Assembly: GCA_018881555.1 (NCBI GenBank) | Contig: JACAXG010000075.1 | Span: forward strand, 3,206,477-3,270,476 | DNA length: 64,000 bases | DNA from: Amblyornis subalaris | Lineage: Eukaryota; Chordata; Aves; Passeriformes; Ptilonorhynchidae | Reading direction: 5' to 3' | Shown: positions 24,401 through 39,400 of the stretch, piece after piece | Numbering within the stretch: the stretch's first letter is position 1 | How the letters are laid out: the number at the start of each line of letters is the position of its first letter | Notes under the pieces: generated by a model | Seen by the model: the letters and a program-made list of their open reading frames with translations, nothing else | Databases searched by the model: none | What the model was told of the DNA's origin: nothing | Position numbers and translations under genes: made by a program

Positions 24401-27400
24401 ATCCAGCCCGGAACAAAGACGCTCCCAACTTCAGCCCGCAGAGCACGACGCAGCCTCCACCCCCCGGCAAGGACGGCCAGCCCCGGGCCAGCACCCTCGC
24501 TGCACCGCTCCCCGCCGGCACCCCGAACCGGAGCCGCCCCCCCCGGCCTCACCGTAGGTGCAGTTACAGCAGAGCCGGACGATGACGAGGATCTCCATGG
24601 CAGCCCCGTCTCCGCGCAGCCATCGCTGCCGCCCCGCGGCAGCTCAGCCCGGCTGCGGCACAGCACCGGCCCCTCCGCACGGCTCCCGGCACAGCCGGCG
24701 GGCGGGGAGGAGCGCTGGGCAGGGGCCGGGGGGCTGCCGCACGCCCCCCGCATCCTAAAGAGCCGCGGCCCCCCCTCCCCGCGGGCTCCGCACACAGGCA
24801 CACAAAGGGCTCGGTAATTCACCCGCGCCGGTCCCGCGCACACACAAAGGGCTGCGTCCCCNTCCCCGCGCCCGCCGTACCCTCCATGGTGACGGACGTG
24901 TGGCTCTCCTTCGAGTCCTTGGGGCCCTTCACCTTCAGCTCCTAGGGAGGGAAAGGCCCATCAGCGCAGCCCNTGGGGGGCTGGGGTGGGGGGAAGGTCA
25001 TCGCTCAAGGTCATGGGGTACCCCCCACCCTTCCTGCACCCCGATTTCCCACCCCGGCCCCAGCCTGGCCGTGCTGGAGGCCTCACGCGGGTGATGGGTG
25101 GAGGTGTGGGGGATGCTGCCTGGCTGGGAGCAGCTCTGGCTGTGCACAGCAGCTGGGACACAGTGATGATCCCACAGAGCCAAACAGCTCTGCTGTGGAG
25201 GGGCTGGAGGAAGAGGGGGGCCAGGTTGTAGCCACGGAGGTCCCTGTTTCTATAGGGGATCCAGGCACGGAGATGCAGCCAGCAGGAGATGAGCCACAGG
25301 TGCCCAGCCCTCACTGACACTGGATGGGATNAGCTGGTGCTGGCTGCCCCAGCACCCCTGACATGGTGACAGCACGGGCTGAGCCCAACCTGAGCTTGCA
25401 TGANGTGGTGGGCAAACTCCTGCAATGCTCAGAGACCACAACTCCCCAGCACAGCCAGCAGCGGCCCAGCCCTTGTGGACAGTCCCTGCAAGTCCCCAGG
25501 GCAGGGAGAGCATCTCCACGGGGCAGTCACACTCAGCTCAGGNACAGGGACAGTGTTCTCTGCTCTGTGCTGGGACAGCCCGGGCACAGCCCCGTCCCGC
25601 TGGCACAGCCCCATCCCAGCTTACCTCAGAGATCTTCTGGAACTGGTTGTTGCTCTGGCTGCACTTCTCTGCCGTCTCCAGGGCAATTTTGTAGTTATCC
25701 ACAAAGGCCTTGTAGACCCCCAGCTGGCTGGCCTGCAGGGAGCGGGGGTGAGCCAGGCACCAGCAAGACGCTGAAGCCCCCCACTGCACCCAAGGGGTCA
25801 GGTAGCCCCTGAGGGGACACTACCCAGAGCTGTCCCCTCCTGGCAGGACAGTCTGCCCGACCACAGCCAGCTGGGGATCTCCCTCATGCTCAGGGCAGGA
25901 TGGTGGAGCTCCTGCCCAGCCCTGTGCCTCCACAAACCTCCGAAATCCAGTGGAGAGATAGCAANTGCCTGGACAGGGAAGCCAAAGCTACAGCCCTTCA
26001 ACCTGCCCTCTCCTCCTCCTCTGCCATGGTCATGGCACCATGGGCATAGCCCCTGCTCACATCACAACTCCGAACTCATCACAACTCCAGCCCTTCTCCT
26101 CTTCCAAGTGGAGCAAGACCCGGGGAAGGCGCATACCAGCTTCTGGAAGAGGTGGCCCATGGTGACGTTGCTGTCCCACTGCTGCACCTTCGGGCACAGG
26201 CTGTCATAGAACTCCTTGTGGATCTCATAGATATCCTGGATCTTGTAGAAAATCGTCTCGATCTGCTGGAGGGTGAGGACAGGCTGCGACGTGGTGGCCG
26301 TGGCCTTCAGTGGCTTCATGGGCTGCCGAAGAAGGGAGAGTGTTTGAGAGGAGGCCTAAGAGGGGAACGCTGGGGATGAGGAGGATCTGAGCTGGCAGTG
26401 AGCTGGACAGCTGGACCAAGGCTGGCAGCTGGACCGAGGGGCACTCCAGGCTCGTGCATCCTCGGACTTCCCCGCGGCGGCGCTGACCCCGCGTTGTGCA
26501 ACAGCGTCTTGCCATGAAGGTCAGCAAGTCCACAAGAGGAAGCAGGGCTATAAATATGTCCCCAGCAGGGACATGGGCAGTGGGGGAGGTGAGATGGGGG
26601 CAGCCAGGACAGAGCAAGGCTGGCTCTGGCGTGGCTCCTGGAGCTTTGCTCCCACCCAGGCTGACCTGCCTGGGGGAAGCTGTCCAGGAAGAAATTACTC
26701 CATCCATCCATCCATCCATCCATCCATCCATCCATCCATCCATCCATCCATCCACGCCTGCTGGGGTCCATCCCTGGACGGGGTGTCCGGTCTGGGGGCT
26801 GTGCTCACCAACAAGAGGGCCTCCAGCTGGTTGATGTAGATCTCCTCGCTGGCCAGGAAACCGGAGAGCACCAGCTTCCGCATCTCCAGGCCTTTGCCAG
26901 CATCCCGCTCGCCCTGCGGAACACAGCAAGGAGCTCGGCTGAGCCAGCAAGTGGCACAGGAGGAGACCCCTCGTCCCACCAGCCCATCCCTGGCATCCCC
27001 ACGTGGGCACATGTCCCTGCCAGCGTCGGGGAAGCTCCATGGCAAGGCGCGGGCATGTGCCCGATGGGCAGCAGAGCCCGTCTGGAGCCAGCTGGGAAGC
27101 CACGAGCTCTGCTCTCCTCTCCCCTCCCTGCTCCCGGCTGGCCAGGAGCCCAGCGCGCCGCTGGCAGCGCTCCAGGATGGCGCACGGCATGGCAGGACTC
27201 TCCCAGGGCAGAGTCCAGAGACGCCCAGTGAAATCATGCTTGGCGGTGGATGGTGCTCCCACGTGATCCGGCACCACCCTTTCCCTCGGCTGAGGTTTCC
27301 CTAGGAAAATGCCACCCCAGGAGTCACTGCCTAATGGCACCGGGGCAGGTCCCAGCGCCCAGGTCTGCTGCAGCACTGAAGCTCCTGNGGCACGACCCTC

Positions 27401-30400
27401 ATGGCCTGGCTGGGGGGCTCCGGGACCCTCAGCGAGGCTCTGCCAGTGCCCAGGTATGGACGCCCCAGTCTCTGGACCATCCTTGGTCATGCCTTGGCCT
27501 TTCCCCTTAGAAATCACACTTGGGCACCAGGCTTTGCCATCCAGGCAGGGGCCAAGCAGAGCCATGGGGGCANCACTCTGGGCCATGAGCCATTCAGGAT
27601 GGTTTGGGGGGGACATTGGTCCTGCCTCACCATGCCAGCCCTGACCATCGTGCCAGNGGAGGTGGCAGCTGCAAACACCTGGTGGGGCACAACCCCAGGG
27701 TGGGCATGGCTGTGGATCAACATCTCCCTGTCCCACTCGAGTGCCCATCAGCCAGCCCTGGGTGCTGCTGTGACAACCAGGGTGTCCACTCTGCCAGGCT
27801 GCCCCATTAAGGCTGGGCCACGGTGACCGGCACAGCAGGAGTGGGGGGGGAGGCCAGTTTTATTCACTGGGAGCTCGTGGGCTCTTTGCCACAGATTAGT
27901 CACGGGCTCTTCCTGCTTCCCCCAGCCTGCACAGGAGCTCAGGAGATAAGGGGCCCACCCACCCCACGGGACAATGACAACTGGACCCCCGTGACCCAGA
28001 GCAGCAACTCCTAATCGGGGCCCTGCGGCTGCCCCATGCAGGAGACCCCAGGAAGAGCAGGGCCAGAGCCCTCCTCTGCCACCCAGGCACCCCTGGCAGG
28101 GTGGGCATGGGAAGGATGCTGAGCTGCACCTGCCAGCACAGGGGTCCCCCCAGACCAGCCCCTCAGTTTTGGGACTGTTTAGGAGTTTCTGTTGGCCGAG
28201 CAGTGGCGCAAAGTGTGAAACCAGCCCCTTCCTGAGCATCCGGTGNTGCCTCTGCTGAGCCACACAGCAGCACTCGTTGCCCTACTCTCCCTGGGGAGGA
28301 CAACTGGGTGGTCACCCCACTCTGAGCCCTCCACACCTGGAGCCTGGCACAGCCCTGCCCCGTGCCCCCGGCCACAGGCAGTCCTGGGGGAATGGTAGCG
28401 ATGCTCCCGCTGCCCCCAGCTCTGCCCCCCGCCGCGCCCACCACATCGACCCGACACCTGGGCATCACCAGCAGCAGCAAGACGCCCCCTGTCCCACACC
28501 CACTGCCCAGCACGGGAGCAGGGTGCCCCCGCTGCCCACCTTCTCGCCGGGCGAAAACGGAGACACGGGGCTGGTGGGGGTTCCTGGCTCAGAGTCATCT
28601 TCATCCTCCAGCACTTTATCCAGGTACCCTATGGCCTCCTCTTCCTCGTCCATGGCCGGCCGGGCAGCGGGGTNCGGGGGGGACCCCACAAGGCTCCGGG
28701 CAAGGGGCTCACGCGGCTGAGCTGTCCCAGCCTGACTCAGCTCTGGACGCCGGCCACCACCGCGGGATGAAAGGAACCATTATGGGATCCCCGGTGCTCC
28801 AGCCCGACCCAGCTCCGGCCTCCCAGTCCCCGGCCGCCCGGGCGCTCCCGGCGCGGCGGCTGAGCCGCCTGCGAGCGGCGGCGGCGGCTCCGGTCCCGGG
28901 GCGCTGGGAGCAGAGGGCCAGCCCCGCTCTCCGCCGGCTCCGCTCGGCCCCAGGGGCCGCGGGCGGTGCAGGGGCCGCTGCCCGCGCCCTGAGCCCCAGC
29001 CGGCCCCGCTGGAGGTGGGGCTGCTCCTTTACAGGAAATGCTCGTGGGCGCTTGGAGGTGGGGCTGCTCCGACGCCAGAGACCGACTCTGGTCAAGACTG
29101 CGGCGAGCGGCAGACGCCTTGCCNTGCCGGGTTTTCCAACGTGTGCCCAGCAAGACCCACGGGGAGGGGTCCCCTGCCAGGGCCCCCGTGCCCTTGCCCG
29201 GCAGTGGGAGAGCATCCCTTCTGTTGTAGCCCTCTGAACCTCTGCCACCAGTGAGAAGCGACCTTGGAGGGTGGCAGCATCACCAGCTCTCATACGGGGA
29301 CCTGGCTGTGCACTCCCAGGAGATACCAGACCTCTCCTGGCCCCAGAGGGGCCTTGGGGCAGGGTCACACAGCCGAATCAAACGGCTCTCGCATATCTGC
29401 CCCAGTCTGACCACAGCCCCGGGGCAGCCAGGACACGGGAACACCAGCAGGGGTGTGATGCTTGTGAGGGACACCGTGGGCCTTGGCAAACGGGGCAAGA
29501 GCAGGCTGGAGGAGGGGACACTAATGCAAGANCTGTTGCAGCAGTTTCCCCCGGGCTCCTCAGAAGCAAAAGAGGAACCAGCGGCTGCGTGTGCTCTGCC
29601 CGCAGGAGCCATCTCTCTTCCCAGCACCCATGTGAGCCTGGAACGAACCCCTGCTGGGAGATGTGGGCAGCGACACACACACAGGGACTTTCCAGAGCCT
29701 GGGTCCAGTCCTGCGTCCATGCCACAGCTCAGCCTTTGCCCGGCCTTTGCTAAGAAGGGTCTGTGCCAGGGCACCACAACCCTGCCCAACGCGGCCAGGT
29801 CCCCAGAGTGGGGAATGGTCCCTGTCCAGGGGAATGCTACCCACAGCGCCAAACCCAGCAGCACCCAAGCAGGGGCTGGGACACCAATCCACACCACGGC
29901 CTCGTGTTTCCCACGTGGGAGAGGGAGGGTCAAGATGTGTCTGCACCCAGCAGTTGCAGGGCCCAGATGTGGCTACAGCTGCCCCAGGAGCTTGCAAGAT
30001 GAGATGCCCCACCAGAAACCAGAGACACCAGTCCTGCCTCACTGGAGGAGGGCAACGGGGTGAGCCTGGCACCCTGTGCCACCAGCCACAAAAGCACAAG
30101 CCTGTGTGTGCCCCTCGCGGGGCTGGACACACAGTGCTGGTGACAGAGGGTGCTCTGCCAAGCCCCGGCACAAGCAGCCCTGGATAAAGAGATGGAGGCA
30201 GAGCTGGCACCGGGCTCCAACGCTTCCCAATCCTGTCAGCGACAACCAAGTCAACGTCCCTGCCTGTGCCCAGACTCAAGAGTGTCCCACCAGCCCCCAA
30301 GGACACCCCTTTGCCAGTATCTCCCCCCACCCTGCTCTCCAGAGCCACCCTCTGCTATCCCTGCTGGCCTCGGGGTCGGAACCCAGCGCTCGCAGAGCCG

Positions 30401-33400
30401 GCACCGGAGCGTCAGGGCGGGGGCTCGAAGGGCTGTGCTGGGGGTCAAGGAGCCCTAAACTCGAGCGGTTTGGAGCCAGCCCCGGAAGAGGGTCCTTCCC
30501 GCAAGGGGTGGCGGAGAGCAGCATCCCCCTCTCCCTCCCCAGGGGCTCTGGGTGCCCGGAGAACGAAGCTGCGCAGGACGACCCTTGGGAGGAAGCCACA
30601 CNTCTGCCTCAGCATCCGGGTCAGGAGCTTAACTCTTTCCACGACAAAAATAAAACTTCACTTTTCGCGGCCCGGGCAGCGGCAGCGCCGGGGGATCCTC
30701 CAGCCCGTGGCCGTGCGGCTGCTCCCCGCACCAGCCCCGAGGGGCCAAGGCGCCTGCCTGGACCCCACCGCTCCCGGGCTTTATGGAAACTTTCATTCTG
30801 GAAAAAAANCAGCTTTTTTCCCTTTGGGTCCCGCCCCGCAGCTCTCCGGGCATCCCTCCTGGAAACACCCCGGGAAGCCCAAGGGCTTTCCAAGGATGCG
30901 CTCGGAAGAGCAGGGGTTACCTCTACGTTGTCCAGAGCGAAGGCGGGCACCTTGTGTCCCCACCCCTGCTGGTGACTGGCCCCCGAGTGCCACTAGATGG
31001 AGCCGGCAGCCCGGCGGAGCCGCTGCGTCCTGTCCCCAAGGGCTCCGGGAGCTGGGGACCCCGGGGAACCCTCCCGCTTCCAGCAAGCCCGGCGGTGCTC
31101 CCGCCCCGAGACCCCCTCTCCGGCCAGCCCATCCCCTCCTGGCTCTGCCACCGGCATGGCACGGCGGGGCAGGGACACCGCGTGTCCCATAGGCGTGACA
31201 TCCTCGGAAGTGCTGCTCCCTAGAGCCCAGAGGGCCACGGCCAGCAGAAACTGGGATGCCAGGCACAACCCCCAGGACACGGCGGCACCGGAGCTCCACG
31301 GACGCCGCGGACACACCGAGCCGGACACCGGCAGACCCGACTGCCCCCGGCCCCGGTGCAGAGCCCCAAGCCCCGAGCACCTACCCCTGTGCCGAGGCCA
31401 TCGGTGGGCGTGGGCGAGACGCCGTCCCCGCTCTCCTGGCCGCGGGCGCTGAGCTGNGGGGACATGGTGGGCGACTCATCGATGTAGGGCATGGTTTCCG
31501 AGCCCTCCGGCAGCGCCTTGGGCTCCTCGTTGCCCTCGGCGTCGTACTCGTCCGCACCATAGTTGAAGTCTGCCGGGGTAAGAGAGGGTGGCCGTGAGCA
31601 TCCAGGCACCGGCACGGCTGAGGTGTCACCGTGTGGCACCACGGCCACCCACCCCCGCCCGTGGTCACCCGCGGGCAGCTGACCCCAAGGCCACGCACGG
31701 ACACACGCGCTCGTACCCACAGCCCAGCCCAGCCTTGCTGCCTGCTCAGCCAAGCAGGCGAGAAGAGATCACACATCACACCGAGCATCCTCGGCCCCGC
31801 AGGCATCCTCTGCTCGACACACTTCCCTATATTTGAATAATTAACGGAACCGAGAGGCCGACGGCCTCGTCTGCGCAGGGACAGCTGCTCTGCCAGACGC
31901 TCCGGCCCCACGCAAGTGGCTCTGCCCCGCCTGCCCGCCGGCCACCATCCCTGTGCCATCCCCGCGGAGGGACGGAGCCGGGCTGGCAGCCACGGCCGCC
32001 GTCCTCCCTGCTCCCCCGTGCCCACACTCCTCGGAGCGTGGGAATGAGTGCCAGGATGCCTGGATCCACAGCATGGAGGGCAGTGCCACCCCTCTGGAAG
32101 GGCTCCACACCGGGTCGGCAGCTCAGCCCACGACGGGGGACCGAAGGGGGCTGCTTTCCCCGGGGCAGGATGAGGGCTCTGCCACGCCAGGACAGCACGC
32201 AATTTTGGATGGTCCATGCTGACCCCAAACCCCCCATCACCCATGGCCCAGGGGAAGCCATTTCGGGGAGCCAGAGCCCCAAGTGGGAGTGGAGGAGGGG
32301 GCTCCAGGGTCTGCAGTGGGTCCCTGGGGCGCCGCGGGGGACCGGGGTACATCCTAACCTGTTACCATGGGAACGGCAGCGGCTCGGTGGCGGCGGGAAG
32401 AGGTGGCTGCAGCAGCCCCGAGATGCTGACAAAGGGGAGGGGGAAGGGAGCCCGGCTGCGGCAGGGGCGGCCCTGGGGTGCAGCCAGCACCCCCCCACCC
32501 CGTGCCCGCGGCCAGGACCCCCCTCGGCAGTTCCCACAGAGGCAGGGCCACAGCTCATCCAACACCCACGCCAGCCCCTCTCTCCCCTCCCATCCAGCAG
32601 CACCGTGGATCCCTGGAAGCCACATCCCCACAGGCTTCCTGGGCACAGACAGAGGGAAGACCCCAGCTAAGACCCCAGCTGATAACCTGGCCAAAACAGG
32701 GTGCACTGGGGTTGGAGCAGCCACCCCGGACCAAACCTCACACCGCTNCCACTTCATGTCCCCACGGCCCTGCCATCCTGGCCAAGGACTCCCCTGGCTC
32801 CCACCAACACCGCTCAGCACATTAATATTACATCCTGCTTCCTAGGGAAAGTGGATAAATCTTTAAATCAAAGAGTGCTGCAAAGCACGCTCAGGCCAGG
32901 AGCCCTGCCTGTGCCAGTGGGGAGGGATGGGAGGTCCCATCCCGCACCTGAGTGGGGTTGGAGGAGAGCTGTGACAGTGGCCAGATGCATCCTGTCCCTG
33001 CCAGGACACCACAGCCTCTCTCAGACCTTGCTTCGTTAGCAATTAGCAGCTAATAACCATCCTCAGAGGCTGTGGGGACACCCTCAGCAGGTCACCACAG
33101 CCCATGNTCAATCCCGGAGCTGACTGGATGGGCAGAGAAGGGAGAGCCCATAACACCCCCTTGTCCTCAGCTTCCAGGGAAACAGGATCCCTGGCTCTAA
33201 CCTGCCCTGCCTCCNCGTGGTGGGATGTCCATCGTCTCTCCTGCCTTTGACAGGTCCCAGCTGTGATGCTTCCAGCATCACCCGGGAGCATGGAAGTTAA
33301 GTTTCGTTAGCACTGGTGTCCCCCATGATGGCCACCTCCCTGGGACATCCACCCCACACAGCTCCCCTGATCCCCCTCAACCAGGGACTGTCCCCAGGCT

Positions 33401-36400
33401 GGGAGTGCCCCAGAGAAACCCAAACCTCACACTCAAGCACCCTTTCCCATCAGGTGGGGTCTGAGGGGGAGCCAAGGCAGCAGGAAGGGGCCAAAGCTGA
33501 CGGTCCCCACTCAGAGGCCATCAGGCTCCACCACCTTCCCTCCACCACGGCCAAGGTCTGNGGCTCCAGGTTTAACCACGGGGCAGGCAACAGGGACAAC
33601 CCAGAGTGGCATCATCACCACGNGAGTCCTGGCAACCCAGGAGGGGCGGCTCATTAGCCAGGAAATGAGGAACACAGNGTTAATGAGGTAGCTGGGGACC
33701 CTGGGAGGTGACACCTACAGCAGTGCATGGACGAAGTCGGCATGGAGGAGGAAAGGCCTGGCCCGTGCGGATGCAGGAATGACCTGGCTCTCCCATTGCT
33801 ACCAGCTGGAGCAGATCTACATCCCAGTCCCAGACCAGAGCTGGGGATGAGACCTACAGGCAGTGCCCCAACAGGAGAGGGACCCTGTGCTGCCCACAGG
33901 AGGGAGCACAGAGCCATGTCCCCACGGCTCCAGCTGTGCCACCCGTGGCCGTGCAGTATTTGTGGGGCTCTCACCTGGGGAGCCTGGGCAGAGGAACCTC
34001 CCCAGCACCCCCAGAAGCTGCTACAGGGCGGGAACCAAGCACCACCAAGCAGCCAGGATGGGCAAGGGAGACACTGCTGGTCAAGGGGACACAGAGGGGT
34101 AGTCCCCTGCGTCTTCCTGCCTGTAGGGTGCTCATACCACCCAGGCAGCCCAAACCCAGCGCCTCCCTCCCTCCTCCCCCACAGCTGCATTGCCCCTGCA
34201 GCCTGTTCTGTGCCCGTGCCAAAACCCAGTGCTATTTTTGCTCCTGTATTTTAGCAGCAGTGGAAATCCTCCTGCTGCACCCCAGGCATGGAGACCGAGG
34301 GGAGCGAGGCAGCCTGGCCCAGGGGAGCCACTCTGGGAGGCAAGGACACCCCGACCTGAAACAGCCTTGTAGCCCCAACCCCACACACAGCCCTGAGGCC
34401 CTGAGCTGGATCCAAGCCCACACTGCACCAAGGGATGCTGACACCCATGGGATGCTGACACCCATCAGGGCAGGGGTCCTGTGGGCTGGCACACGGACCC
34501 AACAGGGTGACAGAGCCAGGAACGCATCCCCATGAGGGATTATTTCCCCCAGGAAAATGTTTCCACTTTGCCACATCTTCCTGGGCTGGCCCAGGCTAAT
34601 GCCAGCACNATGGTCCCCAAGAGGGAGCTCAGCCAAGGGCAGCAGCTGGCTCCCACCCAGCCTGGACAGAGGCAGCACAGTCACAGCAGCTCAAGGCGGC
34701 CTTTCCAGCTGGACACGTGCTGTTCCCCAACACTCTGTCAGTGTGCCAGCACACCCCAACGCTTACCCATTCCATCCTGCTTCCAGGAGAAGCCCAACAT
34801 CCACACAGAGCCTGTGAGATTTTGGGGAAACGCCATGGTTTCCCTGTGCCTGGGTGAAAATTCACCATGACAACACAGATGTGCGAGCTGGCCTCGGACC
34901 TGCCTCCGTGGGCCTCCGCTAAAGGGTGGCTCAACACAAACAGCATCTCCTCCACACCACCACTGCCCTGCCCAGTGTGATGAAGGCTGCACCCTGCCCT
35001 GCATCCCTCAAAACACGGGCATGGGCCAAGCAGCCTCCCCCACACCTCGGGGAGGGCAGCTGGAGGAGGATTTGGGATGGCGGAGCCATGGCTTTGCAGA
35101 GATGCTGTGGCTGGAAAGGAAGGTGCAGAGGCTGGGGCTGGATGTGGCCCCTGGGCTCCAACCCAAACGCCTGCACAGCCACCTCAGACCCTGGGACTGC
35201 TGGATGTGGCCTCTGGCTGTGGATGTCAGAGCCTTCGGGCTGGAAAACTTGGGGAGGAGACTCAGCCCGACACAACGTGCCCCTTGGTGGCCCCTGCTCC
35301 CCCCAGGGCATGACAGATGCCAGATCCACGCATAGAGCATGCTCCGGAGCATCCCACCTTCCCACGCACCCGTGCCCAAACCTCGCTGCCCCACCAGCAC
35401 CAGGCTCCGACCTCAACGCTGCACCCCAAAACCCACCCCCGGGGTGCCCACGCAGCTCAACGCTCCCCCAAAATAAGAACGGGGACCCCACGACTGAGCC
35501 CCTTCATCCCCTGGCCGTGCCCCCGGCTCCCGAAGCCGCCGCTGAGAGAGCTGCCACGGGACCAGGAGCGGCACGGCTCCGGGGTTCATCCCTCCCTGCC
35601 GCCCGTCCGTGGGATGGGAGGATTTGCACCCCCCAGGCTGCTGCAGGACGCCCCCGGCCCCGCCGGCTGCCAGCCCCCGGTACCGACACCGCGTTGCCAC
35701 AGCACCCTGGGCACAGCGCCTGGAGCTCGCTGCGAAAATCACGGCTGAGGGAGGGAGAGGTGCCTCCCCACCGCCACGCACGAACGGGAATGGGACCCGG
35801 GGCAAAAAGCATCCCCAAAAACCCCCGTGGGCAGTGCCAGCTGTCAGGCTGCTCCAGCCCCAGCGAGCCCCTCCGCGCCGGGGACACCGCCACCGCCACC
35901 GTCACCCATCCGCTCACGCAGCCCCCGGAGCGGGCAGCGGGTCCCCAGAGCCCGGGGGATGCCGGACCGACTCCGGCCGGCCCCGTGCTGCCACCAGGAC
36001 ATGCGGGATGCTCGCGGAGGGGAGCACAACCCCTGCCACCATCGCCAGCCCCCTGCCCGCGCTCGCCTCAGCCCGGGACCCCCAGCCCGGGATGCCGGGC
36101 ACAGCATCCTCCCCAGCGCGACGCAGCGTTACACAACAGGTAGGGGGGACCCGGCCCCTCGCCCCCCCGCCAGCCCAGGCCACGTACTGCTGTAGAGGGT
36201 GTCGATCCAGGAGAGGCGAGGCAGGCCGCGGTGGCTCAGCGGCTCCATGCTCGGAGGGCTGTGCCGGCGCTCAGCCCGCTCTCATCTCACAACAAAGGCG
36301 GCGGGCGAGGGCGGGAGGCGGGGGCCGCGGGCCCCGGCGGGGGCTGGATGGCAGAGCCGGACACGGCCGCCTGCCCGGGCACACGGCCGCGCTTCTGCCA

Positions 36401-39400
36401 AGGGTGCCCAGGGAAGGAGGTGCCGCCTGGCAATGGCAGCGCGTCCCGCCTCCCGCCCCTGCCTCGCCGGGGGGAGCCGAGCTCGGCGTCCCCCCCGCAC
36501 GCAGCCACGCCGACCCTCCGCAGGGGTCTGGGGACCGGGGAGGAGGAGGAGAGGATGGTGGGGGCACAGCAGCATATGCGGCTGCCCCCCAGGCCACCCC
36601 GAGGAGAGTGGGGGGAAAGGGGCAGCTGGCTCCATCACCCCTTCCACCACAGGCTTATCTCCTTGCCGTGCCCTGGGGATGCTGTGCCCACTCCCCAGCA
36701 AAACCTCCCCAGCCCCTCAAGCCACTGCGGCTGAAGGACACGGGCTCTTCCCGGCCCTGCTCCGGCTGGTTCTCGGAAGCAGGGCCTCCAGCAGCCGGGA
36801 GCAGCCCTGCCCCACACAACTGGGGCCGGCAGAGCGGGACGTGGGCAGGCAGGGGTTAAACCGCCCTCCCCAGCTGCATGTAGCCAAAGGAAATACGAAG
36901 TGCCAGAGTCATCAACCCCAATATGTCAGGGCGCCAGCCAAGCGTTCAAGTGCAGAGACTGCCCTGGTTCAGCCTGTGCCGGCACCGCTGCCCCGTCCCG
37001 GCAGCGCGGGCAGCGTCCCCCGCCAGAGCCCTCGGCCGCATCCTGCCTGCGGGGCCAGGCTGTGGGGACGGGCCTGGAGCGGGCACCGGGGCCAGATGGG
37101 AGCCGGGCAGGAGGGATAATGCTCCGTCGGGCACAAGGGGAAGGTACGGAGCCATCGGAGCGTGAAGTGCCAGGACGCGGGTGGGAGACCTGAGGGGACC
37201 CTGCCAGGGCACTGCCACCACCTGATCCCTGCTCCCAGGGATGTCCACCACAGGCTCGGATGCAGCATTTTGGGGGAGCGCAGCAATGCCAATGCTGTGG
37301 ATCTGCACGGCTGGAGCACATGGAGCCATTGGCACCCGGCATCCAGGACGAGGAGCCGCTGCTGCCCCCGGCACAGCCCTGCCTGCCTGGGGGGCTGCAT
37401 CCAGCCCTGGCGTGGCCAGGACCCACATCCACAGCCCCCTGCACCCACGGGCTGTGAGTCACCGGTGCTGAGTCAGTGGCACAGAGTGTATAGCCCTACA
37501 GCTGCCATTTCCCACCCTTCGCCTGCCCCGCTCCCAGGTATTTTGGGGAGCCCACACTCCCCTTGTCCCCAAGACATTAGCACAGGCAGTGCCAGCGCTG
37601 CCCAAGGGTGGCCACGATGTGACAGTCTTTGCTGCTGTCCATCCCACACCCCTACTTAGACCTGCTTTGGCTCAAGCTCAGCATGTCCTCACTCTGTCCC
37701 TCAAAGTTTCTGATGGAGAGTTCCCTCCATACACCACAGCAAACCCCACACCCCTGCAGCCCCCCCAGCCCCCCGCAGCATGAGGCCCTGCCAGGAAGGT
37801 GACAGTGGTTCAGCACAGAACATGGCAGGAAACCACACTCCGTTCATGCCTTGGGGAGCCCCTCAGCAGCACCAGCAGCACCAGCTCAAGATAGAGCTGC
37901 TCATCCTCGGCGTGATGGCTGCAGAGCCACNGGAGCAGCAGGCAGCTGGTTTTCCATGCACAGCTCCCTGTATAGAGGCAGGTGCTTTTCCATATGCTTT
38001 CCCCAGCCAGATACACTTCCTGGCCACTCCTGCCCATGGCACCAGCCTGTCCATGCCACCATGCCCCCTTTGCACATCTGCCTCTTTATGGATGAGCTGC
38101 CAGACTCCTTGGAGCCAACTTGTCACCTCCGGCCTGACACCACGCCAGTGCCGCGGCCAGGAGGACGAGGCAGGCAAGTGCCCCACAGCTGGGCAAGTGT
38201 CTGGGAAGCCCAAACCAGGGCCATCCTGTGCTGCACCACCAACCCAGGCAGGTGCCCTTGCACAGCCCGCACTAACCAGCCCCACCAAACCGCTGGGCTT
38301 TATTTTTAGTTTGGTTTTCGTATTCTTTTCGGCTTTGCAAAAACAACAACAACAAAACCTCAAAACCTGCAGAGCAGATGAACCTTCCTCCTCTCCCCAT
38401 GGCTGGGGGGAGCGCTCACCCACACCCTGGCGCCCATCAACCCTCGGTGACAGAGACCAGTCCTGGGTGAGGAGACGCTGCCAACCGTGTTCTCAACCCC
38501 CGCCACCCGCCCCCAGCTCCAGCTGGGAGCATCCCTGCGGCAAGAGCCGAGAGCTGAGTTCCACGGTTCCTCCCCACCACCAGCCAGCCCTGCACAGCCT
38601 GCCTGGTGTCTGGCTGTCTGCCTGGCATCTGCCCAGCCCCTGCCCGCCAGCCCACGCGTCGCTATTTCTGGGCTCTTGTGCAAGAGTCCTCCAGTCACAG
38701 CCACGGGAGCTGCAGGAGCCCCAGCGCTCGCCCAGGGCTGGGCAGGGGCTGGTGGTGGGCACCACCCAGGGCTGACAGCAACCAGAGAGCAGCTCCAGAG
38801 CCACCTGCACCTCCAACGCCGGCACAGGGCAAAGGGGTGTTTTCCCAGAGGAGGAGAAGAATGGGAGAGGGAAGTTGGGGAGCACCATTCAAGTGGCTAA
38901 AGAAGCCAAGGACTAAAAGAGCAGCCAGAGTGCTTTGGTTGGGAAAGGGGAAGCCTCTGTGTCCTGGGGCCATGGCAGGAACACAGCCAGGGCTGCAGAG
39001 TTCAGGGCTGAAGTGGGTGATGCCAGAGGAGAGCCTGGCTTTCCCAGCTCCTCCAGTGCCTGCTCTGCCAGGCTCTCCAGGAGGCCCAGGCTCTCCCTCG
39101 CTGGTGCAGAGCAGCAGCTCTCCCCTTGCCAGAGGCTGCAGAGGGAGAANAGAGGAATAAATGAAAATGTTTCCACCCTCCCCGCCAAGGAGCACAGCAA
39201 GTCCTTCCTGCGGGGTGTCCTAAACATGCTGCTTCTCACTCCAACACTGAACTCTCACAGGATCACTCATTTCCCTGTGGGATGGAAACCCTGAGGTTTG
39301 TCCTGCATCGGCCCCAAGCTGCACTCACTGGGGCAGGGCTGAGAGGTGCCTGGAGCACAGGGCAGTCGCTTGGAGCATCCTGCCCTCAGGGCAGTGCCAG

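Noticed and set aside
26225..27748. 507-codon minus-strand frame with Trp-Met-Asp-Gly repeats
   Set aside because: The repeat comes from the CATC microsatellite in an ABR intron, and the frame runs through ABR exons 3 and 4 as well as introns.
34926..36143. 405-codon plus-strand frame
   Set aside because: Low-complexity Pro/Ala/Arg composition in ABR intron and CpG-island DNA; no homology recognised.
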